DNA of 64,000 nucleotides from Flaccisagitta enflata (GCA_965153355.1 OZ231127.1:40796001-40860000), one strand, 5' to 3'. Positions 1-12,667 are shown, numbered from the stretch's first letter. The notes: generated by a model from the letters alone, not told the origin. A program made the numbers and translations.

Positions 1-29
1 AAATACACACAGAACGCGCACAAAACACA

Positions 30-655
30 CTCACACCCAAAACACACTCACACGCAAAACACACTCACACGCAAAACACACTCACACGCAAAACACACTC
101 ACACGCAAAACACACTCACACGCAAAACACACTCACACGCAAAACACACTCACACGCAAAACACACTCACACGCAAAACACACTCACACGCAAAACACAC
201 TCACACGCAAAACACACTCACACGCAAAACACACTCACACGCAAAACACACTCACACGCAAAACACACTCACACGCAAAACACACTCACACGCAAAACAC
301 ACTCACACGCAAAACACACTCACACGCAAAACACACTCACACGCAAAACACACTCACACGCAAAACACACTCACACGCAAAACACACTCACACGCAAAAC
401 ACACTCACACGCAAAACACACACACACGCAAAACACACACACACGCAAAACACACTCACACGCAAAACACACTCACACGCAAAACACACTCACACGCAAA
501 ACACACTCACACGCAAAACACACTCACACGCAAAACACACACACACGCAAAACACACACACACGCAAAACACACTCAAACGCAAAACACACTCACACGCA
601 AAACACACTCACGCAAAACATACTCACGCAAAACACACAAAACGCAAAACACACA
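30..655. repeat. 17-bp minisatellite
   Basis: A tandem array of the unit CACACTCACACGCAAAA runs almost perfectly for about 35 copies. A few units read CACACACACACGC instead of CACACTCACACGC, at about 420-450 and 535-565. The array decays after about 590 into shorter CA-rich units and then plain sequence up to about 900. It has no reading-frame constraint. It probably continues to the left of the window. Confidence 0.95.
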
Positions 656-918
656 AAACACACTCACAAAAACTAACACAACACAAAACACACACACAAA
701 CACACACAGACACAAAACACATGAACGCGCGCTGACAAACATCCAAAAACACGCGCAAGCAGATAACCAGAAATCACACAACAACTTAATCAATTTCAAA
801 TGCACAAAGGCAATCATCCAAGACACAGTCAAACAGACTAACATCCACAAACCAACGAAAAGACAGACACAAACTGCCAAAAAAAAAAGAATCAATTATG
901 ACAGAAACAAAGATACTA

Positions 919-1340
919 CAGATCAGAGCGTATTTGAACGAGAGGCCCCCACTTTCAGGAAAGAGAACTGTAGCAGACCCCCTACAGCCCAGAAGGTTGA
1001 AGCTAGGGGTATGATTGGGGTATCATTTGAAAGCTTATGAGAATACAAATGGCGCCATCAGAGGGTTTTTTTAATTTTGTTCCCTAGCTAAAGTTATACC
1101 TCATCAAAATATCAAATTTAACTTTTTTTAAACAACCCCAAAAAAGTCAATTTTTACACCTTTAAAGTGCTGTAATTTTAGTCAGGGCTCAAAACTAAAA
1201 AAACGCTCTGATGGCGCTATTTGTATTCTCATAAGCTTTCAAATGATACCTCAATCATACCCCTAGCTTCATCATACTGGGCTGTAGGGGGTCTGCTACA
1301 GTTTTCAAGGGGGCCTCGCGTTTAATTACGCTCTGACCTG
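919..1340. mobile_element. Palindromic MITE, TA target site
   Basis: Two arms of about 145 bp are inverted copies of each other (about 919-1067 and 1195-1340) around a short AT-rich spacer. The termini read CAGATCAGAGCGTA and, on the other strand, CAGGTCAGAGCGTA. A TA dinucleotide flanks both ends (917-918 and 1341-1342). This fits a non-autonomous Tc1/mariner-type element, with no coding capacity. It lies just downstream of the last exon of the FHA gene. Confidence 0.75.
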
Positions 1341-1426
1341 TAGAACACTAGCGACGTGCTTACTTAACAACGAATTTACAGAAAGAAAGTAAAGGAAACT
1401 TTTCAACTTGCAAGTGCTAACAGAAA

Positions 1427-4400
1427 TTACCCAGCAGATTCGTTTCCAGAAGAATCTGAATCGGAGGAGTCGGCGTCCGATTCGACGGTGGCCTTGGATT
1501 TGACCTTTTTGGAGCTGGATTCGCCTCCACCGCCGCCTCCACCACCGCCTCCTTTGCCTGACTTTCCTTTCGCCGACGACGTAGATTTCTTGGCCGAGGA
1601 TGCAGCCGCCGGTGTTGACGCCGCAGAACCGCCTTTTTTCTTTTCGGTTTTTGGAGTGGATTTGGCCGCGGCTGCGAAAAATTGTGTAACAAGCCAAACT
1701 GACGCATCAAAATCTGCTTACATACCCGCCGGGCAAACTTAGAACACATATTATAGAAATCGAGGAAATCCAAGGAGAGGCACAAACCGCCGAACTGGAG
1801 CGCCAAGTGATGAAGGAGCAGATTGCCACGATTAAGGAACAGATTGCCAGGATGGAAACGAACACGGTGCAGGTGAAAGATAAAGTGGTCGGGATGGAAA
1901 GAGAAATGGAATCTGGTATGGAAAAAGTGGTCAAGGAGATGAAGGACGAGATGGCAACAGAAAAGGAGGAACAAGAGCAAAGAGCCGCCAACATCACCAT
2001 CCATGGAGTGAAAGAATCGGAGAAAGGAACGGGAAAAGAAAGGAAGGAGGATGACGCGGAAGCCGTGAGGAAGATCGCGGCGGAAATCGGCGTCCAAATC
2101 AAAGGAGAGATAGAGGTGAAGTACAGGGCTGGAAAAAAGCATCGACCTGAAGGTGCAGAAGGGGGAGTGAACAGCGAAGAGGAAAGAGGAAAGCCACGGC
2201 CCATGATTGTCAGAGTCGCTGACGACGAAACCCGACAGGCTCTTCTTAGGAAAGCGCATCTGCTGGGGAGAAAAGACGCGTGGAAGCAGGTGTATGTGCA
2301 GCGCGATCTCACATTCAGGCAGAGAGAAGCGGCAAGGAAGAGGGAAGATGAACTCCGGGAAGAGGAGCGTCAAAAAAACGAGGAAGCAAAAAACGAGGGG
2401 AGGACAGGCGGGAGGTATGTGAGGAAAGGATGGGGAGAAAAGAGACGAGTGGTGTGGTGGTGGGACGACAGAGGGGCGCGGAACTAACTGTGATTTTCGG
2501 AAATGTGCAGAGTGTGATAAACAAGATGGATGAATTCAGAGCAATGATGTGTATGATGAAACCGGATATCATCGCGCTTACGGAGACATGGACTCATGAT
2601 GAGATCGGTACAGAGTTGTTGGAAGTAGACGGGTATGAAGTGGTGGCAAGAAGCGATAGAAATGATACGGAGAAAGGAAGAGGAGGAGGGATTTTGATCT
2701 ATGTGGATAAACTAGTCAATGCGAGGAGAATAGAAGAAGACTGTGTTTTTAATCAATGCGCTTCTATTGAGCTGAGAAATGGAAGCGAGAGTATCAAATT
2801 ACATGTGATATATCGATCCCCCAACTCGACCAAGGCCAACGACGAGGACCTATGTAAGTGGGTAAAAGAGATGCGAGGATCCAACGTTCTTATCGGGGAT
2901 TTCAACTTTCCCGATATAGACTGGGCGTTTGGAAGAGCTGGAAGCCGAGGGCGAGACTTCTTTGAAGCAACGGCCGAATCATTTATGGAACAATTTGTGA
3001 CGGAACCGACACACTCAAGTGGAAATACCCTTGATCTGATATTGTGTAACAGAGACGACTTGGTAAAAGATGTGAACTTGGAAGGCAGAATCGGGAAAAG
3101 TGACCACGACATGATCGCGTTCAAACTATGCAGTGGTGCAAAAAGGGACAAAAATCTACGTCCATCATGGAATTTCGGAAAAGCCAAGTATGCCGCGATG
3201 CGGGCAGCGGTGAAAGGAATTGACTGGAGGGAAGAGTTGGGCGACAAAACAACGGACGAAAGTTGGTGCTCTATCAGAGGTTGTATCCGAAATCTGATGT
3301 CTGAACATATTCCGCAAAAGAAGAATAGAAAAAAAAATGATCCTCCATGGATGAATGGGGAAATCAGACAGAGCATCATGGAAAAAAAGGCCGCGTGGAA
3401 AAGATGGAAGGAGACGGGAAAATGGAAAGACAAAGAGGAGTATAGAAAAAAAGTCGCTCAAACGAAAAAGAAAATCCGGAAAAAGAAGAATGCCCACGAA
3501 AGAAAAGTTGCCGAATGCAGAAAAAGTAACCCAAAGATGTTTTATGCATTCATCAATAGGGCCAGGAGGGGCCGGAACGGGATTGGGCCGTTGGTAGATG
3601 AAGACGGTAAAACAGTAACCGACGCAAAGGAACAAGCGAATGTATTAAATAAACAATATGGGTCTGTATTCACGAGAAATGGCGACACACTACCGACGAT
3701 GGAGCCAAACCCGGATGTGGCGGTGATCGAGGACGTGGAAATAAATGAAGAAACAATAAAAAAAGTAATTGATAAGTTAGAAGAACAAAAAGCATGCGGG
3801 CCAGATGGAATACCGCCAAGGGTATTGAAAGAATTGCGTGACGAAATTGCGTTGCCGCTTACGATGCTTTTCCGGAAATCGATGGATACAGGGACTATCC
3901 CAGACGAATGGAGAGACGCCGAGGTCACACCGATTTTCAAAAAAGGGAGAAAATCAGAACCGGCCAATTACAGACCCGTCAGCCTTACTAATATAACGGG
4001 CAAGCTGATGGAAAGAATTGTCAAAGAAGCGTTGACTAAACATCTAGAGGAGAATGCGTTGCTAGATGAAGCGCAACACGGATTTCGAGCTGGTAGATCG
4101 CCGATGACAAATATTGTGGAGTTTAGCAATGTTACAACGAAATGGTTGGACGAAGGAAAACCATATGACGTGCTGTATCTGGACTTTGCCAAAGCGTTTG
4201 ACAAAGTCCCACATGATCGATTGATACAGAAATTGGAAAAAAGTGGAATCAAAGGAAAGTTGCTAAATTGGCTGAGAGATTGGTTAAAAGGAAGACGACA
4301 GAGAGTGAAGGTGGAAGAGGAATTTTCGGAATGGATTGAAGTCGTCAGCAGCGTTGTACAGGGCTCCGTCCTGGGTGGAACCCTTTTCGATGTGTTCATT

Positions 4401-7400
4401 AACGACATCTGTAAAAGTGCAAAGCTAAGTCTGTTGGAGGCCATCATCCTTCTCTTCGCCGACGACACAAAGGTGGCCAAAACAATCCTAAACGACGAAG
4501 ATGGAAAACAGATGCAAGAGGTAATTGACAACTTGCAACAGTGGGCGAACACGTGGGGAATGAGTTTTAATCCAAGTAAGTGTAAAATAATGCACGTTGG
4601 ATATAAAAACCCGAAATATGAATACACGATGAATGGAATCAAACTCGGCGAGACCACTGAAGAAAAGGACTTGGGGGTCTGGACTGACTCGTCAATGAAA
4701 GTGGGAAAGCAGTGCGCTAAGGCCGCCAAATCCGCAAATTTTGCACTTGGGCAAATACAGCGGGCCTTCCACTACAGAAACAAAAAAAACCTTATACCAT
4801 TGTATAAGTCATTTGTTAGACCTAAACTCGAGTTTGCGGTCCCGGCATGGAGCCCATGGCAAGAGGGAGACAAAAAAACGTTGGAGAAAGTCCAAGAAAG
4901 AATGGTTCGAATGCTTTCTGATTCACGAGGCGGAACGTATGAGGAAAAACTTCAAGACGCCGGACTGACAACGTTGACAGAACGACGAGCAAGAGGCGAC
5001 GCAATTGAGACGTTCAAAACGCTCAAAGGGTTCAACAAAGTTGACAAAGACAAATGGTTTAACATCGAGCAAAGTGACACGAGAGCAACAAGGCGTAACA
5101 CGGAAGTGACGGAAGAGGGCGAAATTCGTAGGGAAAATGTCCTAGTGGAAGAATCGGCGCGATTGGAAGTGAGAAGAAACTTTTTCACGGTCAGAGCCTC
5201 AAAACAGTGGAACGAAATCCCGGACAAAGTGCGGAATCAATCGTCGATTAACGCCTTTAAGACCGCCTACGACAGGTGGAAAAGGCAGAAAAAGGAAGAT
5301 CAACCAACGCCGACGGCGCCGACGACGGTGCAGTGACGCTTTAAGATCAATATTAAGAAAAAACTCGATCTAACGGTGGAAAAGGAGGAAAGCGTCTGCA
5401 CAAATACGGAGAAAAAACGCTAAAATGTCCCCGCCATGCGGACGGAAACGTCTGCCTAGGGTGTACTATCCCCTCATCTCATCTCATCTCATTATAAATA
5501 CTCGTGAAGAAACAACCGTCAACAAGACGCAAACACATTCGCATGTGAAACGATCGTGCATGCACTGGCGAGCCTCATGACCACACGGACAAGCGCCAAT
5601 CAGTCAACCTTTAGAGTTTTTGGCGCTGGACGCGGGAGTCGTTGCTGCCGATGCCGCTTTGGCTCCTTTCGGTGTCGATTTTGCCGATGCTCCAGACGCC
5701 TTAGACCCGCCAGCAGCGCCGCCAGTCGACGCCCCGGCGTTTCCAGGAGTGGAGGCACCGCCACCGCCGCCCTTTCTCGCTTTCACTTCACTCAACACGC
5801 CGGGCGGCCGTCCTCCCGCGCCAGCTGCGGAGCCTCTTCCTTTGCCTGTGGTGGGAGTGGAGCTGGATGACGCGGAAGCTGCCGAATCTCCGGCGCCGAG
5901 TTTCCGCGATTTTGCCGGCGGCGAAGATACGGAAGGAGAATTACCTCCTCCACCGTCTTTACCACCTCCGCCTGCTCCCTTTTTCGACGACGCACCACTG
6001 CCAGACGGAGGTCGTCCACGACGTTTTTCACCTGAATAAATTTTTTCGTCCTTTGAAACCATTTTTCAGTCAGTTATCATCTCTCAGTAAGTTGCTTAAA
6101 ATGATAAAGTTGCTAAAAATGATACAAATAAAAGTCTTCAAGTCAGCCAGACCAACCACTAACACTCGAATAAGCTGATCAGTCAGTCAATTGCAGCCGA
6201 TCAAGCAGCTCATGCAGCTTTTCAATTGTCCAATCAGAGAACAAATGAGCCTATCAATTCACTATAATTAGTAATGGGATACTGGACAAACCCGGCTTGG
6301 CTGGAGAGTTGTTTGATCTTGGTGTCTGATAGATGGTTTCGCTGACGATGGATGGCGTGCTTTTGTTCTCTTCGCCAGCAGACGATTCATCATCACTGTA
6401 TTCAAAGATATCTCATGTAGTTGAGTATCAAGAATCATAACAATTATGATGATTGACTACATTGTCTGACTATTTTCAACGCAACTGCAACTTCCAATTA
6501 GCCAGTCTAATAAGAGTACTCAGCCCTCGCTATTTAGCCCCGCCCCTTGACGTCGCTCTAGGCCCCACCCTTCGGGTGTGTCAATATGCAAAAGGTCTTC
6601 TGATCAGCTCATCATCATCAGGGAGTATAAAGACACTAATTACAAAACACTTACCGTTTTTTTTTTTTTTCAATTTCAGTCATCTTCCGTTTTTTTAGCG
6701 CGTGTAAAGATTGTCAAAAATATATATACTTTTAGTAACTGCACCTAGTTTTATTGAAAATGAGATTGATAAATCATTTTAAAAATTAGTTTTTTTTATT
6801 ACCAAGTCTTTTTGTATAAAAGCAGAAGATTTTCACTAATTTTTTATAGTATAAGGAATATGAGGACCAATGTATTTTGATGTTTTTCCTTGTCATCAAT
6901 AATCCAGGTGCAAAACCAGCTGCACTACAATATACAAATTAGGGGCTAAATGGGGATTTAAAAAAAAACGGAAGATGAATGAAATTCAGAAAAAGAAAAA
7001 TGGTAAGTGTCTTAGAATTAATGTCCCAACACTCCTTGATGATGACGATCTGATCAAAAAACCTTTTGCATATCGACACACCCGACCCCACCCTATTTTA
7101 CATCAAAAGCCAATCAAATAAAAAATCATACCCATGAATGTTAGAAAATCACTGAATACTGTAAGTTTAAACTTAATGTCCCTCTGAGCGTCACTGCATC
7201 ACAAACTACCGACACGCCTCAGAGTCAGACAGGTCATACCTGGAATCATCGCTGTCATCATCGTCGTCGTCATCGTCGTCATCGGAATCGTCACTCGAAT
7301 CTGAACCGTCACCATCGTTCTGATCAAACACCATCGGTTTCTTGCTCGTCGCATTGCCCTTAGGGGGTTTCGCTGTCTCCTAAAAAAAAAACACAACAAA

Positions 7401-8441
7401 AACATGCGATTTGATGCGCACGGGGAGTGACCAACACGTGACGAGCTACTAACGCAAAGGCTTCTTAAAAGCGAATCCAATAACGCTTCAACAAGGCTCA
7501 ACAGGCGAACGAACCAACCTTAGATGGCTTAATGGGTTTGGCCTTGGATTTTGCATCGAAAAGATTTCCATCACCGTTGGGGATGGCAGGAGGTGCTGCA
7601 CCTTTGTGGAGGATAAAAGAATAATTTACAACACGATTGAATAAAACGAATTTTCTCAATCACGAGTGCTAGACCCAAGATTACGAACCATTCTTAGGGA
7701 CTTTTTTCTTTTTGCTGGAATCGTCGTCATCGTCGTCTTCTTCGTCTGATGACTGGGCTTTAGGACTCTGCGCGCTTTCTGGGCGACTGAAATAGGTAAA
7801 AGGCAGGAGTTTGAAATGATGACAGAACGCAACATAATAAACAAGATTTCCAGGATTAGTGTTACTGGATGATACTTTTTTTCATGACTCAGTTAGGTGC
7901 TGGCCGTAGAGTTCATTTCTTTTCAAGTCTCCACAAAAAAATTCAATCAGCAAAATTTTTCGACCACCGACCTATCTGCGTCCGATTCCTGATCCGTATC
8001 TGATCCGGAGTCGTCATTTTTCTCGTCGATTTCGAAGATGTAACTCAACTCGGCGAGGCGATTCGGGGCGTGTTCTCCCGGTTTCACTCGCGACCCGTTC
8101 AAGTGTCCGAACGTGATTATATCCCCGTGATTGAGAGGCTGTCGCTGTTTCGACACTCGGTAGTCGTTGATAAAGGTGCCGTTGAGGGAGCTGTCCTGTA
8201 TCGTGTAACAACATTTGCCTCCGGTTTTTTCTTCGCTTCTGTGGATTTCCGCGTGTCGTCGAGAAATGAGTTTCTGGAATTTCGGCGAGTCGAGATAAAA
8301 GTCATTTTCGCTTCGCGAGCGTCCGAATTTTGTCGAGGGTTTGCGCAATCGCAAAACTTCCCCGACATTATCGACGGTGTCCGACGGAACCGAAGGCGCC
8401 ATCCCACCGTCCGTTGACCAAGGGTTCAGTTTACGTAACAT
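1427..8441 (-). CDS. FHA-domain / AT-hook nuclear protein (TCF19-like)
   Basis: Seven exons on the minus strand join in consistent phase: 8441-7972, 7786-7689, 7601-7519, 7379-7240, 6395-6292, 6031-5609 and 1671-1427, giving about 520 aa. The FHA domain (about residues 29-140) shows GRS at 40-42, SRRHAEI at 60-66 and NGTFIN at 87-92, the phosphothreonine-binding core. Aspartate and lysine blocks follow, then an AT-hook (KRRGRPP, about 301-307), then a low-complexity S/A/G/K/P tail ending in SSDSDSS. FHA followed by an AT-hook resembles the TCF19 chromatin factors, but no PHD finger is seen; the identity is inference. The start is the first ATG in frame. The frame stays open upstream to about 8671 (RWFIDEKK...), so a 5' coding exon may be missing. 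The last intron holds a LINE. Confidence 0.8.
1690..2487 (+). CDS. LINE ORF1 protein, N-terminally truncated
   Basis: The frame is open from just after a TAA at 1687-1689 to the stop at 2485-2487. An in-frame ATG lies at 1810. The product starts with a charged coiled coil rich in K, E and M (about 1800-1980). A basic segment follows with the NITIHGVKE and RPMIVRVADDETR motifs, arranged like the RRM and C-terminal domains of LINE ORF1 nucleic-acid chaperones. The last 58 nt overlap the start of ORF2 in another frame. The missing 5' end means this copy probably lacks a complete ORF1. Confidence 0.7.
   Translation, partial: QAKLTHQNLLTYPPGKLRTHIIEIEEIQGEAQTAELERQVMKEQIATIKEQIARMETNTVQVKDKVVGMEREMESGMEKVVKEMKDEMATEKEEQEQRAANITIHGVKESEKGTGKERKEDDAEAVRKIAAEIGVQIKGEIEVKYRAGKKHRPEGAEGGVNSEEERGKPRPMIVRVADDETRQALLRKAHLLGRKDAWKQVYVQRDLTFRQREAARKREDELREEERQKNEEAKNEGRTGGRYVRKGWGEKRRVVWWWDDRGARN
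2430..5336 (+). CDS. LINE ORF2: AP endonuclease + reverse transcriptase
   Basis: An uninterrupted 968-residue ORF. The N-terminal endonuclease/exonuclease/phosphatase domain (about 15-230) carries TETW, GDFN and SDHD, its catalytic signature residues. The reverse transcriptase (about 410-700) carries CGPDGIPP, NYRPVSL, HGFR, YLDFAKAFD and FADD, with the catalytic aspartates present. The thumb/C-terminal region continues to TAPTTVQ. FADD in place of YADD occurs in LINE families. No stop or frameshift is visible, so the protein could still be functional. The start ATG at 2430 lies within the end of ORF1; a later start near the endonuclease domain is also possible. Confidence 0.92.
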   Translation: MGRKETSGVVVGRQRGAELTVIFGNVQSVINKMDEFRAMMCMMKPDIIALTETWTHDEIGTELLEVDGYEVVARSDRNDTEKGRGGGILIYVDKLVNARRIEEDCVFNQCASIELRNGSESIKLHVIYRSPNSTKANDEDLCKWVKEMRGSNVLIGDFNFPDIDWAFGRAGSRGRDFFEATAESFMEQFVTEPTHSSGNTLDLILCNRDDLVKDVNLEGRIGKSDHDMIAFKLCSGAKRDKNLRPSWNFGKAKYAAMRAAVKGIDWREELGDKTTDESWCSIRGCIRNLMSEHIPQKKNRKKNDPPWMNGEIRQSIMEKKAAWKRWKETGKWKDKEEYRKKVAQTKKKIRKKKNAHERKVAECRKSNPKMFYAFINRARRGRNGIGPLVDEDGKTVTDAKEQANVLNKQYGSVFTRNGDTLPTMEPNPDVAVIEDVEINEETIKKVIDKLEEQKACGPDGIPPRVLKELRDEIALPLTMLFRKSMDTGTIPDEWRDAEVTPIFKKGRKSEPANYRPVSLTNITGKLMERIVKEALTKHLEENALLDEAQHGFRAGRSPMTNIVEFSNVTTKWLDEGKPYDVLYLDFAKAFDKVPHDRLIQKLEKSGIKGKLLNWLRDWLKGRRQRVKVEEEFSEWIEVVSSVVQGSVLGGTLFDVFINDICKSAKLSLLEAIILLFADDTKVAKTILNDEDGKQMQEVIDNLQQWANTWGMSFNPSKCKIMHVGYKNPKYEYTMNGIKLGETTEEKDLGVWTDSSMKVGKQCAKAAKSANFALGQIQRAFHYRNKKNLIPLYKSFVRPKLEFAVPAWSPWQEGDKKTLEKVQERMVRMLSDSRGGTYEEKLQDAGLTTLTERRARGDAIETFKTLKGFNKVDKDKWFNIEQSDTRATRRNTEVTEEGEIRRENVLVEESARLEVRRNFFTVRASKQWNEIPDKVRNQSSINAFKTAYDRWKRQKKEDQPTPTAPTTVQ
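6560..7097. mobile_element. Inverted-repeat MITE in FHA-gene intron 4
   Basis: The arms at about 6560-6690 and 6968-7097 are inverted copies. They share GGGTGTGTCAATATGC near the outer ends and GTAAGTGT near the inner ends, around an AT-rich spacer. It lies between the exons at 7379-7240 and 6395-6292. A partial copy of the same family lies at about 10863-11035. No target-site duplication could be assigned. It is non-coding. Confidence 0.7.
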
Positions 8442-9232
8442 GTTTTTCAATGATGTCGACGACGCAGAAGATGAAGCGGCAGAATGTTTCTTTTTAATGT
8501 TATTATCGGGTTTCCTTTTGTTGGAAGCCACCCTGGGCGCGGTATCACCGACACGCTTAATTGCGATTTTTTCTATAATGCAGACCACCTCCACTCTCGC
8601 TTCAAACACGCACAAGTAATCCGTTTCTAGTTTTGTTTTCTTCTCGTCAATGAACCACCGCTTATGTAAAACTCATGATTCACGGTAACGATTTACCATA
8701 GGTTTCACTGGAAAGAAGCGTTTGATGAACCGACTACTAGATTGTCGAGGAAATAGTTACGACATTAGGCGGGAGAAAAAAAAAGAGGACTCATAAAACT
8801 ATCGAGGATTTCGCTAAAATTACAAAGGTAGACAGCTGTCACTGGAACCGAACCACGATGAATAGATGCGTTTCATTCAACCCCTTTCAGTTGCGCACAA
8901 AAATCCTGACGGCCAGCAGAGGAAACTATTTTTACTACTACTGCATTCATCACAGAGATTACAGATTACCCACGCTTCAAGTCATCAACACTCGCGCTTA
9001 TCGTTCAAAAAGGCAATCCACAGAAATCAGAATCGGTTCTGTTGATAAATAAAATTCAGTATACGGAATGCGTGCCTGAACGTATTTCACGGGTGAAAGG
9101 GAGAAAGAAGAGCAAAGGGACGATAAAATCTCACGCAAAAAGAGTTCGGGAGACAAGCATCCCTGACACACCTCACTTTCCAACACTTCATGGGCCACAC
9201 TGACCACTTTTTCCCAATAGAAAAACCAAGCA

Positions 9233-10837
<1,605 letters not shown>

Positions 10838-10862
10838 TTAAAGAAAAATAATTGTGCATGAC

Positions 10863-11035
10863 ATTCGGGTGTGTCAATATGTAAAAGGTCTTTTTATCAA
10901 ACCATCAACTCAAGAGAGTTAAAATAAAGAAATTATTAAGCCTTACACATTTTCATTTTTTCACATTTCATTTTTTTTGAATCTTTATATTGCCCCTAAT
11001 TTGTGTATTGCTGTGATATTGATTGGGTTTCAAAG
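10863..11035. mobile_element. Partial copy of the 6.56 kb MITE
   Basis: CATTCGGGTGTGTCAATATG followed by AAAAGGTCTT repeats the left end of the element at 6560-7097. The CCCCTAATTTGTGTATTG segment matches that element's interior on the opposite strand. It is truncated and diverged. It lies upstream of METAP2, within the region where a 5' exon of that gene may be. Confidence 0.6.
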
Positions 11036-11400
11036 TGATTGGTTTTAGGGATAATGGAGTTGAAACGGATGAGGTTGATTATTCAAACGAAGAAAATGAT
11101 GAAAATAAAATGGTGCAAATAATGTAAAGGGCCAACATAACCATGCCATGCCATGCCATGCTCCTTGAACGCAGCCCGCTATTGCCTGCTTCCGTTGACG
11201 GTGAACTCTGAATGATGTGAAAATGATCTTTAATTCAAAACTTTGAATACCCCTCTATTCGTTAAACTCCCCCCCCCCTTCTTATTGGCTGTGATCTTCA
11301 TATATTTTCTTTGTCAGAGGAAAAAAATCTGCTGATATTGTTCTTTTTCATTTGCAACGTTGACTGTGATAAAATTTTTGATTGCATGTGTTCCCTTTTT
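11036..11400. other. Intergenic, no gene recognised
   Basis: AT-rich sequence with a short CCATG tandem (about 11141-11160) and a C9 run near 11269. No coding or RNA signature was seen. Confidence 0.5.
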
Positions 11401-11406
11401 CTTTCA

Positions 11407-11812
11407 GAAAAAAAACCATGCTACAGGTCATAACGACGAGCTACTATGACCATTTGAAATGATTAGACCAGAATGCAGGATGATATTTCGAATGATTCTA
11501 TGAGAAATACGATGGAAACGGCGAATGTGAAAAAGCATACGGCGAGAATGAGGAAAACGGTGAAGATGATGACAGCGGCAAAGAAAAAGAGGGGGGGGGG
11601 CTTAAAGATGGCAAAGGTCCGGGTAATGAAAAGAGCGAAGCTTTCAAGGCTAAAGAAAAGAACCAAGCTGATGAGGGTTATAAAAGCACGTACTCCAACA
11701 AGGAAACTACGAAATATCACGAAGAAGGCGACAGAGCCCAGTTTAGAGGGTGCGATAGGAAACGGAAACCAGCGCGGCCACAGTTGGGCAGGGGCAACGG
11801 TAACGTAATTCT
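11407..11812 (+). other. Candidate orphan exon, Gly/Glu/Lys/Asn-rich, possibly decayed
   Basis: A strong-looking acceptor (CCCTTTTTCTTTCAG) ends at 11406. From about 11498 a frame is open to a donor-like GGTAACG at about 11800. It reads YDGNGECEKAYGENEENG, and later YKSTYSNKETTKYHEEGD and DRKRKPARPQLG, a biased, hydrophilic, non-random-looking composition. However, the frame does not reach back to the acceptor without crossing a TGA at about 11491-11495, and a G10 run interrupts the middle. It may be an exon of an unplaced secreted or low-complexity protein, or a pseudogene. No family could be assigned. Confidence 0.3.
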
Positions 11813-11819
11813 TTTGATG

Positions 11820-12362
11820 GTGGGGGGGGGGCAGACACGCGAAAACTCAGGAATTTTCAGGCATAATACTTTTTTTCAAGGGGGGGAGGGGGGGCGAAAC
11901 GACGGTAAGAGGCAGTTTTAAGCATGATTTTTTCATCAGTTTTTTTTTTCGGCGAGGCTAACGACGTAGACGACGACGGCAGCATCGTTAGCAGATTAGG
12001 CCCCAAGCGCCTCCCGCCATCTGGTTTATAGCTTGACCCTATTGGATAAACGCAAAAATGGTACGTCTCCCATTGGCTGACTGTAGCAAAACCTGAAATC
12101 TATGCGCGATCGGGCCCAGATTTCTTTCTTAGATAAGGAAATGAAAGAAAGTGGCACAAAACAAAAGCACAATAAATGGTTCTATCAAGCGAAGTGACGG
12201 TGAGAATAGCTAATATAGTGAGGTAATACGTAGCTAATACGTAGCTAGCTGCTACTTGTTGTTTTCCCCCTTAATGAGTCTCTTTTTAACCCTTTTTTTT
12301 AAGTCATTGATTATTCTACAAATCGTTAAAATGTCTTTTCCTTTACTCTCTCAACAGAAAAA
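11820..12362. other. Intergenic, homopolymer-rich
   Basis: Contains three G-runs of 7-9 bp (11822-11895), a T-run and otherwise ordinary AT-rich sequence. No gene recognised. Confidence 0.5.
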
Positions 12363-12447
12363 AAATATTTTTTCTTCTTCTTCTTCTTTTCTTCTTCTTC
12401 TTCTTCTTCTTCTTCTTCTTCTTCTTCTTCTTCTTCTTCTTCTTCTT
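12363..12447. repeat. (TTC)n microsatellite
   Basis: About 25 TTC units with one short interruption. It directly abuts the end of the adjacent hairpin element at 12446. Confidence 0.9.
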
Positions 12448-12577
12448 TTAGGTGCGCCAACACACCTCTTTAACTGGCTGTGTCCGTTTGTCTGTCTGTC
12501 TGTCTGTCTGTTTGACGGAAACGCTACCATTTGACGATCCGCATGGCGCAGTTAATTGGCCTATTTGGCCTTGACCG
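12446..12577 (-). mobile_element. ACAAG-hairpin element, AGGTG subtype
   Basis: In element orientation (minus) it ends in a hairpin AGGTG...CACCT followed by AAAA. It carries a CAGA-type tetramer run and a head containing GGCC(A/T)A spacing. The head matches the copy at 60021-60142 closely, through the GGATCGTC and TTGGCC words. Both belong to the AGGTG subtype of the dispersed family. Confidence 0.6.
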
Positions 12578-12667
12578 CTTTGTTCTTCTCTTTCTTCCTC
12601 TTTCCCATCCTAGACTCCCTCCTCTTATTCTTCATCTCCTTCTGTTTTATTATATCTGCTGGCTTTT

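Larger units (their letters stand above)
1680..5500 (+). mobile_element. CR1/jockey-type LINE, 5' truncated, in antisense within a gene intron
   Basis: The element carries an ORF1 remnant and a complete ORF2 in overlapping frames. It ends in tandem TCTCA units near 5475-5495, a short microsatellite tail typical of CR1/L2-like LINEs rather than a long poly(A). The ORF1 frame is already open where the host intron begins, so the copy is 5' truncated. It lies in the 3.9 kb last intron of the FHA gene, opposite to that gene's direction. The 3' UTR (5337-5475) has no other feature. Exact ends are uncertain because no target-site duplication was found. Confidence 0.88.

Noticed and set aside
30-655. 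Array of identical short units with variant units, resembling repeat-spacer structure
   Set aside because: It is a plain 17-bp minisatellite; the variants are single-base changes, not spacers.
5792-6031. Alternative frame in the AT-hook exon (MKNVVDDLRL...)
   Set aside because: It ends in a stop inside the exon; the AT-hook frame joins both neighbouring exons in phase.
7199-7240. Possible terminal exon extension (RYDLSDSEACR then TAG) of the FHA gene
   Set aside because: The GTATGA donor at 7239 and matching phase with the exon at 6395 give a longer consistent gene. An alternative short isoform is possible but has no polyadenylation signal nearby.
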